Part shown: piece after piece, positions 44,121 through 54,163 of the stretch
Layout: each line of letters starts with the position of its first letter
Numbering within the stretch: the first letter of the stretch is position 1
DNA from: Paenibacillus sp. 481
GTDB lineage: Bacteria > Bacillota > Bacilli > Paenibacillales > Paenibacillaceae
Length of the DNA stretch: 64,000 nucleotides
Assembly (NCBI RefSeq): GCF_021223605.1
Contig: NZ_CP075175.1
Location: forward strand, 558,001-622,000
Direction: 5' to 3'
Notes under the pieces: generated by a model
The model's input: the letters and a program-made list of their open reading frames with translations, nothing else
Databases searched by the model: none
Told to the model about the DNA's origin: nothing
Program-made: the position numbers and the translations under genes

Positions 44121-45446
44121 TCATTCAACAGCATGCACCTCATCGTGGCGTGCGGATTGTTCTACCGGCTTCTGCTGCGCTGCTTTTGCCTGCATTTGCG
44201 CGACAGCAAGCTGCAAAATCCGAGTCGCTACCCCACCTTTGGACATTAACGGGATACGTTCAAGCAAACCATGTTTATTATAAATATGCACTTCATTATT
44301 GTCCGAACCGAAGCCTGCATCCGCCCGCGAAACATCGTTGCCCACGATCAGATCGCAATTTTTACGTTGCAATTTCCCTCGTGCATGCTCTTCCAGCTTC
44401 TCTGTTTCTGCGGCAAAGCCAATAAGCAACTGATGCGTCTTGTTCCGCCCTAACGTTTCCAAAATGTCGGGATTGCGTTCAAATTCGATCACTAAGCGCT
44501 CACCGGTTTTTTTCAGCTTCTGCGCAGCCTGTGTTACGGGGCGGTAGTCAGCAACGGCCGCAGCCTTGACGACAACGTCTACCGCTTCGTAACGTGCCAT
44601 TACCGCCTCGAGCATTTGTTGCGTCGATTCGACGCGCACAAGCTCAACCCCAACTGGCGGATCGACTTGCGTCTGCCCAGCTACCACGACAACGTGCGCT
44701 CCCATGTTGCGTGCCGCTTCCGCGACAGCGAAGCCCATTTTCCCAGAAGAATCGTTCGTAATGTAGCGTACTGGATCTATGCGTTCCAACGTTCCACCAG
44801 CCGTTACAAGCACGGTGCGGCCCGCTAGTGGCAGCTCAGCAGCAGAATCATGGACTGGCGCAAGTGTTTCTAGCAGCGCAGCGCCCACCTTTTTGGTAGT
44901 CGACTGATTGAAAAACGCCTGCACCTGTTCCACGATCTGTTCTGGCTCTTCCAAACGCCCTTTGCCCGTGTATCCACAAGCAAGCGGCCCTTCGCCAGGC
45001 TCAATAAAGAGTACGCCGCGCTGGCGTAGCAGCTCCATATTATGCTGGACGGCCGGATGCGCATACATATGTACGTTCATCGCAGGGGCGACCATAATTG
45101 GAGCCATCGTGGCTAATACGGTTGTAGACAGCATATCGTCAGCCAAACCGTACGCCATTTTAGCTAGTACGTTAGCTGTCGCCGGAGCGATTAGAACAAG
45201 ATCAGCACTATCAGCTATATGAATGTGTGAGACGACTTCTGGGTCCCGCTCGTCGAATGTATCCGTATAAACGAGGTTGCGCGACAACGTCTGCAACGTA
45301 AGCTCCGAAATAAATTGCGTCGCCGACTTTGTCATAATGACGTGCACATTTGCCCCTGCTTGGCTCAATTTGCTGCAAAGAGTCGCTGCTTTATAAGCAG
45401 CAATCCCCCCTGTAATTCCTAGTACGATCGTTTTCCCGTTTAACAT
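44121..45446 (-). CDS. coaBC: Bifunctional phosphopantothenoylcysteine decarboxylase/synthetase
   Basis: A 441-residue CoA-biosynthesis enzyme. N-terminal flavin decarboxylase CoaC: GITGGIAAYKA, catalytic HIHIADSADL, PAMNVHM and the flap Cys in GPLACGYTGKGR. C-terminal CTP-dependent synthetase CoaB: TAGGTLERIDPVRYITN, KAAAVADYRP and KNCDLIVGND. The start ATG at 45446 has AAAGG about 9 nt upstream; an upstream extension of 31 codons crosses the terminator region and is rejected. CoA is also the source of the phosphopantetheine arms of the carrier domains in the NRPS/PKS cluster. Confidence 0.95.
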   Translation of the reverse strand: MLNGKTIVLGITGGIAAYKAATLCSKLSQAGANVHVIMTKSATQFISELTLQTLSRNLVYTDTFDERDPEVVSHIHIADSADLVLIAPATANVLAKMAYGLADDMLSTTVLATMAPIMVAPAMNVHMYAHPAVQHNMELLRQRGVLFIEPGEGPLACGYTGKGRLEEPEQIVEQVQAFFNQSTTKKVGAALLETLAPVHDSAAELPLAGRTVLVTAGGTLERIDPVRYITNDSSGKMGFAVAEAARNMGAHVVVVAGQTQVDPPVGVELVRVESTQQMLEAVMARYEAVDVVVKAAAVADYRPVTQAAQKLKKTGERLVIEFERNPDILETLGRNKTHQLLIGFAAETEKLEEHARGKLQRKNCDLIVGNDVSRADAGFGSDNNEVHIYNKHGLLERIPLMSKGGVATRILQLAVAQMQAKAAQQKPVEQSARHDEVHAVE

Positions 45447-45511
45447 ACGCCCCTGCCTTTCCGCGCAATGACAACCGAATCGCATATTGATAGGTGATGA
45501 TGAAAAAAATA

Positions 45512-45527
45512 ACAACCTTGCGGTTGT
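45512..45527 (-). terminator. Terminator between rpoZ and coaBC
   Basis: A perfect ACAACC-GCAA-GGTTGT hairpin on the minus strand followed by TATTTTTTT. It lies 66 nt before the coaBC start, so coaBC is likely to have its own promoter. Confidence 0.8.
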
Positions 45528-45746
45528 CACTTCGATCATTCGACAGTGCTTTGCACCTGTATATGTTCTTTGCTTCGTTTCACTTCATGCTTCTTGCTTC
45601 ATGTATCTGCTTCGCATTTCATCGTTAACGTACAAGAAAAAAAAGCAGACCGCCAAGCTGTATTCACGAGGAATACATTCATTGTCTGTCTGTCCATCTT
45701 ATCGAATAGGACGGTCAGCACAACATGATGGCGGCCTTAATTGCTA
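45528..45746. other. Non-coding gap after rpoZ
   Basis: About 220 bp. It contains a short hairpin TGTATTC-ACGAG-GAATACA near 45659-45677 and an A-run at 45638-45645, but no frame with a recognisable product. Seen from the minus strand the hairpin and T-run may be a second, weaker terminator of rpoZ. Confidence 0.4.
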
Positions 45747-45950
45747 CTAGTCTTGATTGTCGTTTTCAAGTGTAATATAGTCGCCATAAATTTCTTCCAA
45801 AGCAACACCAACTTGCTTGTGTGCTTTTGGATTGTACAATTCTGTGCGGCTACCTTCACGAAGTTGACGCGCGCGACGCGATGCAGCTACTACGAGCGAG
45901 TATTTGCTGTCGACTTTGTTCATGAGTTCATCAATGGATGGATATAACAT
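45747..45950 (-). CDS. rpoZ: RNA polymerase omega subunit
   Basis: A 67-residue omega. It begins [28 protein letters not shown], the typical pattern of helix 1, and contains [11 protein letters not shown]. It assists folding and assembly of beta'. AAAAGGGG lies 8 nt before ATG at 45950; a GTG three codons upstream is less well placed. It follows gmk as in B. subtilis (gmk-rpoZ-coaBC-priA). Confidence 0.94.
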   Translation of the reverse strand: MLYPSIDELMNKVDSKYSLVVAASRRARQLREGSRTELYNPKAHKQVGVALEEIYGDYITLENDNQD

Positions 45951-45990
45951 ATTCAGCACCCCTTTTGTTTACTAGCTCAAACCGTCGCAA

Positions 45991-46018
45991 GGCACACTTT
46001 TTATACAAAAAGTGCGCC
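45991..46018 (-). terminator. Hairpin after gmk, possible attenuator
   Basis: 12-bp arms GGCGCACTTTTT/AAAAAGTGTGCC with one mismatch and a 4-nt loop, 20 nt after the gmk stop. The T-run is inside the stem and none follows, so termination would be partial at best. Confidence 0.45.
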
Positions 46019-46037
46019 CTGCCCTGAGTCTCTTGGT

Positions 46038-46610
46038 TTAGGACTCAATCTTACAGTGTTCGGCAATAATTATGCTCTCTATACGTTTGCACGCTAGATC
46101 GATTTCGTCATTCACAACCGCATAATCGTAATGCTGCATAAGCGCAATCTCCTCAACAGCTACATTCATACGATGGTCAATGACTGTCTCATTCTCAGTG
46201 CCACGACCGCGGATGCGGTCCTTAAGCTCATCCAATGACGGCGGAAGCAAGAAGATGAAAATTCCTTCTGGGAATTTCTCTTTTACTTTGAGCGCGCCTT
46301 GAACTTCAATTTCGAGAATGATATCGCGACCTTCATTCAGCGTACGCTCCACGAATTCGCGCGGCGTGCCGTAATAGTTACCGACATACTCCGCGTATTC
46401 CAGCAGCTGATCTTCGTCGATCATATTCAGAAACTGTTCGCGGGATTTGAAAAAATAGTTAACTCCATCAACCTCACCTAAGCGGGGTTGGCGAGTTGTC
46501 GCCGATACCGAGTAAATCAAGTCCGGCGCTTTCTTAATGAGTGCCTTGCATACTGTACCTTTGCCGACACCTGACGGGCCGGAAAGAACAATTAACAAAC
46601 CTTTGTTCAT
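46038..46610 (-). CDS. gmk: Guanylate kinase
   Basis: A 190-residue kinase converting GMP to GDP. Walker [30 protein letters not shown] for GMP binding, [13 protein letters not shown], and the lid region RGRGTENE are present. The frame can start 11 codons upstream at 46643, overlapping remA, but ATG at 46610 has GGAG 6 nt upstream and yields the usual N-terminus. Confidence 0.95.
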   Translation of the reverse strand: MNKGLLIVLSGPSGVGKGTVCKALIKKAPDLIYSVSATTRQPRLGEVDGVNYFFKSREQFLNMIDEDQLLEYAEYVGNYYGTPREFVERTLNEGRDIILEIEVQGALKVKEKFPEGIFIFLLPPSLDELKDRIRGRGTENETVIDHRMNVAVEEIALMQHYDYAVVNDEIDLACKRIESIIIAEHCKIES

Positions 46611-46623
46611 GTTCGTCTCCATC

Positions 46624-46884
46624 TTATTCGTCGTTGTCGTCATCCTTAGTAGATAAGCGATGTGCCACCGTTTCAGGCTGCACTGCCGATAAAATAACGT
46701 GGTCGCTATCCGTAATAATTACTGCTCGTGTACGTCTTCCATACGTAGCATCAATGAGCATATGACGGTCGCGTGCCTCTTGAATAATACGCTTGATCGG
46801 AGCCGATTCCGGACTCACAATCGAAATAATGCGGTTGGCAGATACAATGTTCCCAAATCCGATGTTAATCAGCTTAATCGCCAT
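46624..46884 (-). CDS. remA: Extracellular matrix regulator RemA (DUF370)
   Basis: An 86-residue protein beginning [19 protein letters not shown], the conserved RemA start, with [17 protein letters not shown] and [12 protein letters not shown]. RemA forms DNA-binding rings and activates matrix genes in B. subtilis. It is placed between yicC and gmk exactly as in B. subtilis. It ends in an acidic tail KDDDNDE. Confidence 0.95.
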   Translation of the reverse strand: MAIKLINIGFGNIVSANRIISIVSPESAPIKRIIQEARDRHMLIDATYGRRTRAVIITDSDHVILSAVQPETVAHRLSTKDDDNDE

Positions 46885-46919
46885 GACAGGTCCTCCCTCT
46901 AATTCAAGCGCTCCATAAT

Positions 46920-47804
46920 TTATTCGATATTAGCTGCTTGCTCGCGAACTTTCTCGAGCTCAGCCTTTATGTCAACGACACGATTCGTCAATTCCAAGTG
47001 ATTCGCTTTCGAGCCGATCGTGTTCGTTTCCCGATTCATTTCTTGAATGAGAAAATCGAGCTTACGCCCGATCGGTTCGTCGCTACTAAGTAATTGTCTA
47101 AATTGCTGGAAATGACTTGTTAACCGTGTCAGTTCTTCATCAATATTGGAGCGCTCTGCAAACAATGCCACTTCCATACCGAATTTATGTTCATCAAATG
47201 GGAAGTTACCATCCAGTACTTGTTCAAGACGTTGTTTCAATTTGGTCCGATAATCATTAACGACTAAAGGAGCCCATTGGTTCAGTTCAGCATGCAGCAG
47301 TTCTAACTTCGACAATCGTTCAAGCATATCGTTCGCCAAATGATTGCCTTCGGCTGCCCGCATGATACAAAGTCCATCCAGTGCTTCTTGCACACCTTCA
47401 TTCAAGCATTGTGCAAGTTGCTCTTCCGTCCATGAAGCGCTCTCCCGTATCATCACGATATCGGGCAAATGCAGCACCTCTTTCACATCGAGCTGTCCCG
47501 TAATGCCGTATTGGCTACGTAGCACTTGTGCGGCGTGTAAGTAAGCTTCAAGCATCGGTAGATTAATATCGACCTCTCTGTCAGCTTCAGCGTTACGCTC
47601 TTTATTAATGAACACATCAACTCGACCGCGTTGTACGCGCTGCTGAACAAGCCGACGCAAACGGTCTTCATGACTCGTCCATTCACGAGGCAAACGCAGC
47701 ACAGCTTCACAGTATCGATGGTTAACCGACTTGATTTCTATACTAACCTTAAAGCCGCCCAATTCTCGGACGGATTGACCATATCCGGTCATGCTGTAAA
47801 CCAT
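46920..47804 (-). CDS. yicC: YicC/YloC family endoribonuclease
   Basis: A 294-residue protein. SMTGYGQS at the N-terminus, [17 protein letters not shown], and the C-terminal [20 protein letters not shown] are family hallmarks. YicC of E. coli is an RNase that promotes decay of a small RNA. ATG at 47804 is chosen because family members start just before SMTGYG; ATG at 47819 is equally possible and neither has a strong Shine-Dalgarno. Confidence 0.93.
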   Translation of the reverse strand: MVYSMTGYGQSVRELGGFKVSIEIKSVNHRYCEAVLRLPREWTSHEDRLRRLVQQRVQRGRVDVFINKERNAEADREVDINLPMLEAYLHAAQVLRSQYGITGQLDVKEVLHLPDIVMIRESASWTEEQLAQCLNEGVQEALDGLCIMRAAEGNHLANDMLERLSKLELLHAELNQWAPLVVNDYRTKLKQRLEQVLDGNFPFDEHKFGMEVALFAERSNIDEELTRLTSHFQQFRQLLSSDEPIGRKLDFLIQEMNRETNTIGSKANHLELTNRVVDIKAELEKVREQAANIE

Positions 47805-47836
47805 GGGAACCACATCCATTACCCTATTTTAATTCA

Positions 47837-49747
47837 TTATGTTAGTCGATACAAGGGGGCAGCACGCCGTTCCGATTTTTCCCATACGTATTGAGTTAAT
47901 TCGGTCGTCATTTCATAGAACATAAACGGTGTCATAAAATAAATGCCGTTAAAATGTTTCATCGCTACATCAAGTAGCTCTTTCGCAATTTCAACCCCAA
48001 CTCGGCGGCCTTCCGGACCTTCAAGCCCTGCCATCCGCTGTCTCACTTCATCCGATAACTGAATCCCCGGAACTTCGTTGTGTAAATATTCGGCGTTCCG
48101 CCCACTCGCAAGCGGCATGATGCCAATAAATACAGGCACGCGCAAATGATTCGTCGCAGCGGCAATACGCTCAATTAGTCCGCAATCATACACAGGCTGC
48201 GTCATAATGTAATCTGCACCCGCTTCGATTTTACGTTCTAGGCGCTGTACCGCTTTGTCCAAATGTTTGACATGAGGATTAAAGGCTGCTCCTACGACAA
48301 AATTAGCACGTTGCTTCAGTGTTTTTCCGGAAAAAGCGAGCCCTGCATTCAACTGCTTTATCATGCGAATAATTTCAAAAGAAGTCAAGTCATATACGGA
48401 ACTGGAATCGGGCAAATCACCAAAGCGCGCAGGATCACCCGTCACCGCCAAGACGTGATCGATTCCCATCGAATGCAATCCCATCATATGCGATTGCGTT
48501 CCGATTAAGTTGCGATCACGACAAGCAATGTGCACCAGCGGGCGAATTCCGATCTTTTCTTGTGCCAAGTAACCCAACGCCATGTTGCTCATTCGCGTAA
48601 CCGCTAAGGAGTTGTCCGCAAGCGTCAGTGCATCTACGCCCGCGTCCTTTAACGTCTGAGCACCCTTCATAAATTTGTCGATATCCAGATCGCGCGGCGG
48701 ATCTAGTTCCACAATAACCGTATGGCGCTCGCGGACGAGATCAATGATCGACGGCCCAAATCGAGCTTGCCCCGAATGTTGCCCATTGATTGCTAATCCA
48801 TCTGCTTCCGTTATCGTCAACGCATCATGCTGTTGAACAACTGGCGCAATGACTTCATTTGGCTGTGGCAGCTCACTTACATCTAGCTTGCTAAGTGCCT
48901 CCGCCATAACGCGAATATGTTCAGGCGTCGTTCCGCAGCAACCTCCGATGAGACGAGCACCTAATTTTGCAAACTGTACAGCACTTTGTCCCATATAATC
49001 AGCTGTCGCTACGAAGTTGTAACGACCGTCCACATAGTCAGGCAAACCTGCATTCGGAAATACAGACAACGGCAACGTAACTTGTCCATGCAAACCCTCG
49101 ATCGCTCTTAAGATGCCATTCGGCCCCATGCGGCAATTTAAGCCGACAACGTCAGCTCCTTGTGCATGTAAAGCTTGAAACGCATTGACCAGACTAATTC
49201 CGTCCTTCGTCCGTTCGGATTCTTCAACGGCAAATTGACAAATAACAGGTACATTGTGATCCAAACGTCGCGCTACAGAAAGCGCGATTTGCATTTCTTC
49301 TAGATCGTAGAACGTTTCAAACATAATACCGTCCACGCCTTCTTCTAACAATGCGGACAACTGCTCCTCATAGTTGAAAATGACGTGTTCCGTCAGTACA
49401 TTTTCACGCTTCCCTGCACGAACCGAACCGAGCGCACCAACGACATAGGCTTTGCCTTGTGCCGCCTCACGGGCCAAACGAACTGCGGCGCGGTTAATTG
49501 CGCCAACTTGCCCTTCCATCCCGTGCTTGGACAATTTTTCACGATTAGCTGTAAACGTATTCGTTTCCAACAGCTGTGCGCCAGCCTCCACATATTTGCG
49601 GTGTAGATCCCGAATCGTCTCTGGTTCACTTAAGTTTAAAGCTTCGTATGAAATGCCTACAGGATAACCGAATTGATATAAATAAGTGCCTACCGCACCA
49701 TCTCCTAATACATATCCGTCACGTAATGCCTGTCGTAAATCTTTCAT
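47837..49747 (-). CDS. yitJ: Bifunctional homocysteine S-methyltransferase/methylene-THF reductase (YitJ-like)
   Basis: A 636-residue fusion. Residues 1-300 are a homocysteine S-methyltransferase (GDGAVGTYLYQFG, and zinc ligands in VGLNCRMG and IGGCCGTTPEH). Residues about 330-610 are a methylene-tetrahydrofolate reductase (VIVELDPPRDLDIDKF, VTGDPARFGDLPDSSSVYDL). It makes methyl-THF and methylates homocysteine, so it acts in methionine synthesis. Starts considered: ATG 49747, GTG 49750 and GTG 49759 behind GAGAGG. No SAM riboswitch was seen upstream. In B. subtilis this gene is not part of the ylo region. Confidence 0.94.
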   Translation of the reverse strand: MKDLRQALRDGYVLGDGAVGTYLYQFGYPVGISYEALNLSEPETIRDLHRKYVEAGAQLLETNTFTANREKLSKHGMEGQVGAINRAAVRLAREAAQGKAYVVGALGSVRAGKRENVLTEHVIFNYEEQLSALLEEGVDGIMFETFYDLEEMQIALSVARRLDHNVPVICQFAVEESERTKDGISLVNAFQALHAQGADVVGLNCRMGPNGILRAIEGLHGQVTLPLSVFPNAGLPDYVDGRYNFVATADYMGQSAVQFAKLGARLIGGCCGTTPEHIRVMAEALSKLDVSELPQPNEVIAPVVQQHDALTITEADGLAINGQHSGQARFGPSIIDLVRERHTVIVELDPPRDLDIDKFMKGAQTLKDAGVDALTLADNSLAVTRMSNMALGYLAQEKIGIRPLVHIACRDRNLIGTQSHMMGLHSMGIDHVLAVTGDPARFGDLPDSSSVYDLTSFEIIRMIKQLNAGLAFSGKTLKQRANFVVGAAFNPHVKHLDKAVQRLERKIEAGADYIMTQPVYDCGLIERIAAATNHLRVPVFIGIMPLASGRNAEYLHNEVPGIQLSDEVRQRMAGLEGPEGRRVGVEIAKELLDVAMKHFNGIYFMTPFMFYEMTTELTQYVWEKSERRAAPLYRLT

Positions 49748-49948
49748 CACCGAATGCACCTCTCTCCCAAGTCTGCAAGCCTAGTGTCTCTACGATATTC
49801 CGTTGTCTTTTCCTACTAACTTTACTCACAATATTTCCCTAGAACAAGATCATTTCGTTATTTCAACATTTTTAATTTTTCAAACTCTTTATTTCTACTC
49901 TTTATTTCGGAAAATGTGAGCCCCCTAATTTCCCTATGTACGACAAAG

Positions 49949-49968
49949 GGCGCTCTGTGCAGAGCGCC
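49949..49968 (-). terminator. Weak terminator of dapF
   Basis: A perfect GGCGCTCT-GCAC-AGAGCGCC hairpin about 70 nt after the dapF stop. On the minus strand it is followed only by CTTTGT, so efficiency is doubtful. Confidence 0.5.
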
Positions 49969-50038
49969 GAATTTATCCTATTAACTTACGTTTTTCTTGG
50001 CTGTACTTGGTTGTTCCGGGTTCTACTTTATTGCCCAC

Positions 50039-50878
50039 TTAGGAAGTTAGCCATTGACCTTCAAATACAACTGTAGCTGGACCTGTCATATAGACGTGGT
50101 CGTCTGCTTCGTTCCACTCGATCGTCAAGTCGCCCCCAGCTAACGATATGATCGCTTCACGATCCGTTAAGCCGTTCAGCACACTTGCTACGAGCGTAGC
50201 GCATGCGCCTGTACCGCAAGCTAGCGTAGGGCCAGCACCGCGTTCCCATACACGCATATCGGCAAAGTCACGCGAGCGAATGCTGACGAACTCGACGTTA
50301 ATTTTGCGTGGGAACAACGGATGTGTTTCCAGCTTCGGTCCCCACGTGTGGAAATCAAATGTCTTTGCGTCGTCCACATAAATGACGCAGTGCGGATTCC
50401 CCATTGATACCGCGGTAAAGCGGAATTCACGACCGTCAACCTCGATAGGATGATTAATAACCGGATTAGCGTCAACCGTAGTCGGCACTTGCAAACCTGC
50501 AAGGATAGGCAAGCCCATATCAACACGTACAGACATGACCTTTCCATTCTCAACATTGAGCTGTACAGGCTGCACACCCGCTCCGATCGTTTCAATCGTC
50601 AACTGCTCGCTCGTTGCATAGCCGTAATCATAGACGTACTTCGCTACGCAGCGAATCGCGTTACCGCACTGCTCCGCTTCCGTTCCATCGGAATTCATAA
50701 TACGCATCATAAAATCAGCGCGCTCCGATGGCAAAATATATACGAGCCCGTCAGCGCCAACTCCGAAATGGCGGTCACATAAGGCGATGGCCAATTCAGG
50801 AGCTTGTGCGGGCAGCACTTGTTCTCCATAAACGACTACAAAATCGTTTCCCAAACCATGCATTTTCGTAAATTTCAT
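50039..50878 (-). CDS. dapF: Diaminopimelate epimerase
   Basis: A 279-residue cofactor-independent epimerase making meso-diaminopimelate for lysine and peptidoglycan. Both catalytic Cys are visible: AEQCGNAIRC (about 73) and LACGTGACATL (about 220). The start MHGLGNDFVV region is typical. It is an insertion relative to the B. subtilis order between yloB and yloC. Confidence 0.96.
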   Translation of the reverse strand: MKFTKMHGLGNDFVVVYGEQVLPAQAPELAIALCDRHFGVGADGLVYILPSERADFMMRIMNSDGTEAEQCGNAIRCVAKYVYDYGYATSEQLTIETIGAGVQPVQLNVENGKVMSVRVDMGLPILAGLQVPTTVDANPVINHPIEVDGREFRFTAVSMGNPHCVIYVDDAKTFDFHTWGPKLETHPLFPRKINVEFVSIRSRDFADMRVWERGAGPTLACGTGACATLVASVLNGLTDREAIISLAGGDLTIEWNEADDHVYMTGPATVVFEGQWLTS

Positions 50879-51112
50879 CCTTCAGCCAACTCCTCTTATC
50901 GTAAAGCACATATCGCATACTTATTTCATACAGCAATTTCATACAGCACCTGCTGTAACTGCATGCATTTGCCGTGTGCAAATAGGCTCCTATATGCTTA
51001 ATTCCTGCATTTCCTACAAGAATACCGTAAAATGAGCGGCTTGTATATTCACCTTATGAAAAAATGTTTGTATTATTTGGCACCTACTTCTAATGGAAAT
51101 TAAGCCTAGAAA

Positions 51113-53935
51113 CTAAGCCGCTTTGCGGTTGGAAGCGTATGCTACTTTATGCCCGCTGGCGTTGGACTTATTGCCCGACAATACCGAGCCCATTCCTAGC
51201 AAAAATGTAGGTATCCCTGCCATCACCAGTGTAATCGCCCAGTCGCGCATGTCGAGCGGCACCGTTTTGAATATCGGCTGTAACGGCTCAATGTAGAGTA
51301 CACCAAGCAACAAGACGACGGAAGACAGTACAGCAAACACTAAATAGCGATTTTGTAGTAAATTGCGATGGAAAATGGAACGAGAGCTGCGGCAGTCAAA
51401 TACGTGAATTAACTGGGCCATGACAAGTGTGGCAAATGCGACCGATTGCGCTTTCAGCAATTGTGCGGAGCTGTTCGGATCGACACGCCACGTGAGCCAG
51501 AAGGCGACAAGCGTGCAAACGCCGATCAATAGTCCGCGGCTAATAATTTTCCAGCCGAGTCGACGTGCGAAAATATTTTCTTTCGCCGAGCGCGGACGCT
51601 GCTCCATTAAATCTTTTTCCGCCTGATCGACGCCGAGCGCCATGGCTGGTAAACCGTCCGTCACTAAATTGACCCACAGGATTTGAATCGGTACGAGCGG
51701 CAGAGGAAAGCCAAGCATCATCGCGAAAAACATAACGAGTATTTCGCCGACGTTCGAAGCGAGCAAATAACGGATAAATTTGCGAATATTTTCGTATATG
51801 CCACGACCTTCTTCGATCGCTGCAACGATAGTTGCAAAGTTGTCGTCGCTCAATATGAGCGCTGACGCTTCCTTGGATACATCTGTGCCTGTAATACCCA
51901 TCGCGATGCCGATATCTGCCGCTTTAATGGCCGGCGCATCATTGACGCCGTCGCCCGTCATGGCCACGACATGGCCTTTGCGCTGCAGCGCTTTGACAAT
52001 ACGCAATTTATGCTCTGGCGACACACGCGCATAGACGTAAATGTTGTCCACCACTTTGTCCAGCTCTTCGTCATTCATTTTTGCCAGCTGGACGCCGTTA
52101 ATGGCTACGCCGCCACGCGGCATAATGCCGAGCTGATTCGCAATCGCCTCGGCCGTCAATTGGTGGTCACCCGTAATCATAACCGTCTTAATACCTGCCC
52201 GACGACAAGTTGCAATTGCTTCGCGCACTTCACGTCGTGGCGGATCGATCATCCCAGCCAAGCCGACAAAAACGAGCTGCGACTCCACTTCATTTTCATT
52301 CGTACTTCCTTCTTGCGTCTTTAACTCCCGATAAGCAAGCCCAAGCACACGCAGCGCTTGCTTCGCCATCTCTTCGTTAGCGGCCAACGCCTTTTGCCTC
52401 AAGGTTGCCGTAAACGGTACGACTTTGCCGTCCCATAGCACGTAGCTGCAACGCTCCAACAAGACGTCAGGCGCACCTTTCGTAAATACGATGCGTCCAC
52501 CTTGGTGCTTCACGATGACTGACATACGTTTGCGCTCCGAATCAAACGGCAGCTCTTCCAAGCGGGAATACATCGCTTGCAGCGACTGCGGTGTCATACC
52601 GAGCTTCGCCGCTAGCACGAGCAAGGCACCTTCGGTCGGATCGCCTTTAATGTCCCAAATAGGCTTCAACGCTTCTGTTGTCGCTTTTTTACGCAATCCC
52701 TTCACGACGTTATTGCTTTTCACACTATTCAACTCGGTCGGGAAGCTTTCTTGCAGCACGGCATTGTTGCACAACGCACTAATTTGCAATAAACGTCGCA
52801 GCGTCTGGTCATTTTTCAAATCGAGCGATTTGCCTTGGAACGTCACATGGCCACTCGGTTCGTAGCCTTCGCCGCTCACATCCAATGAGCTGCCGCCGAC
52901 CCATAAGCGGGTCACCGTCATTTTGTTCTGTGTCAGGGTACCCGTCTTATCCGAGCAAATGACCGAGGCGCAGCCGAGCGTCTCTACCGACGGCAGCTTG
53001 CGCACGATCGCTTTTCGCTTAATCATCCGCTGTACACCGAGTGCAAGCGCAATCGTCACGATTGCCGGCAGTCCTTCAGGAATTGCCGCCACCGCGAGGC
53101 TGACACCCGCCAAAAACATACCTAGTGCAGGCTGTCCATGCATAATTCCTGCCACAACCACCATAATCGTTAGCCCAAGCGCTACAAAAATAAGAATTTT
53201 ACCTAGCTGCTCTAAACGGTGCTGCAATGGGGTTTCCATCGCCTCGGTATTTTCGATCAGATCGGCTATTTTGCCCATCTCGGTTTCCATACCGGTTCGG
53301 ATGACAACGGCTCTAGCCGTACCGCGCGTCATCATCGTGCCCATAAATCCGATGTTTTTCATATCACCAAGCGGTAGCTCGTCTTGATTTATCGGATGGG
53401 CATGCTTGTTCACGGGCACAGATTCGCCCGTCAGCGCCGATTCCTCGACGTAGCAGCTATTCGTCGCTAGCCAGCGGATATCGGCCGGAATGCGGTCCCC
53501 GCTTTCCAACAGAACGACGTCGCCTGGCACGAGGTCACTTGCCTCGATATAGCATACTTGCCCGTCGCGCATTACTTTGGCGTTCGGGGCTGACAATTGC
53601 TTGAGCGCACGCAGCGACCGTTCAGCACGAAATTCCTGTACAAAGCCGAGTACTCCGTTCAACAATATAATGGCGATGATCGTAATCGCATCCAAATATT
53701 CGCCCAATAAGCCCGATACTAAAGTTGCTCCTGCCAGCACGAGCACCATAAAATCTTTAAACTGATTTAAAAATAGAGCAATCGGCGAAACACGCTTCCC
53801 TTCTGAAAGCACGTTCATGCCGTAACGATTATGTCGTTCGACCACGTCCTCTTGTGTTAGCCCTTGTTCAGCGTGGACGCCCAGCTTTGTAAGCAGGTCA
53901 TTTATCGCCAACTGGTGCCACTTGGTCTGTTCCAT
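51113..53935 (-). CDS. yloB: Calcium-translocating P-type ATPase, SERCA type (YloB-like)
   Basis: A 940-residue P2A ATPase. TGES in the actuator domain, PEGLPA in helix M4 for Ca2+ binding, the phosphorylated Asp in [24 protein letters not shown], and [10 protein letters not shown] for the hinge. About ten transmembrane helices in the usual 2-2-6 pattern, and [13 protein letters not shown] in M6. It should export Ca2+ (B. subtilis YloB matters for spore germination). ATG at 53935 has GAGGGG 8 nt upstream; a longer frame of six residues is rejected. It is divergent from rqcH, as yloB and yloA are adjacent in B. subtilis. Confidence 0.94.
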   Translation of the reverse strand: MEQTKWHQLAINDLLTKLGVHAEQGLTQEDVVERHNRYGMNVLSEGKRVSPIALFLNQFKDFMVLVLAGATLVSGLLGEYLDAITIIAIILLNGVLGFVQEFRAERSLRALKQLSAPNAKVMRDGQVCYIEASDLVPGDVVLLESGDRIPADIRWLATNSCYVEESALTGESVPVNKHAHPINQDELPLGDMKNIGFMGTMMTRGTARAVVIRTGMETEMGKIADLIENTEAMETPLQHRLEQLGKILIFVALGLTIMVVVAGIMHGQPALGMFLAGVSLAVAAIPEGLPAIVTIALALGVQRMIKRKAIVRKLPSVETLGCASVICSDKTGTLTQNKMTVTRLWVGGSSLDVSGEGYEPSGHVTFQGKSLDLKNDQTLRRLLQISALCNNAVLQESFPTELNSVKSNNVVKGLRKKATTEALKPIWDIKGDPTEGALLVLAAKLGMTPQSLQAMYSRLEELPFDSERKRMSVIVKHQGGRIVFTKGAPDVLLERCSYVLWDGKVVPFTATLRQKALAANEEMAKQALRVLGLAYRELKTQEGSTNENEVESQLVFVGLAGMIDPPRREVREAIATCRRAGIKTVMITGDHQLTAEAIANQLGIMPRGGVAINGVQLAKMNDEELDKVVDNIYVYARVSPEHKLRIVKALQRKGHVVAMTGDGVNDAPAIKAADIGIAMGITGTDVSKEASALILSDDNFATIVAAIEEGRGIYENIRKFIRYLLASNVGEILVMFFAMMLGFPLPLVPIQILWVNLVTDGLPAMALGVDQAEKDLMEQRPRSAKENIFARRLGWKIISRGLLIGVCTLVAFWLTWRVDPNSSAQLLKAQSVAFATLVMAQLIHVFDCRSSRSIFHRNLLQNRYLVFAVLSSVVLLLGVLYIEPLQPIFKTVPLDMRDWAITLVMAGIPTFLLGMGSVLSGNKSNASGHKVAYASNRKAA

Positions 53936-54163
53936 AGTCCGATCCCCTCTCAACCAAAATTTCTGCTTGATCCGTCGTTTACATCAGCATGCGTGCAAAA
54001 CGGACAGCCTCTTGCTTATCTGTATTCGGACGAGTCTGAAATTATCCCAATCTCTTACGTCGTTTCACACAAGATGAGCTTAAGTTTTCCGCAAAACTAT
54101 GGCATCATAGAGGGAGGCTTTATTTTTAACTACTTCCAACTTCAAGCGAACAGGAGATAAACC

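Noticed and set aside
45447-45539. 31-codon extension of coaBC
   Set aside because: It runs through the terminator hairpin region and does not resemble CoaC; MLNGKTIVLG is the family start.
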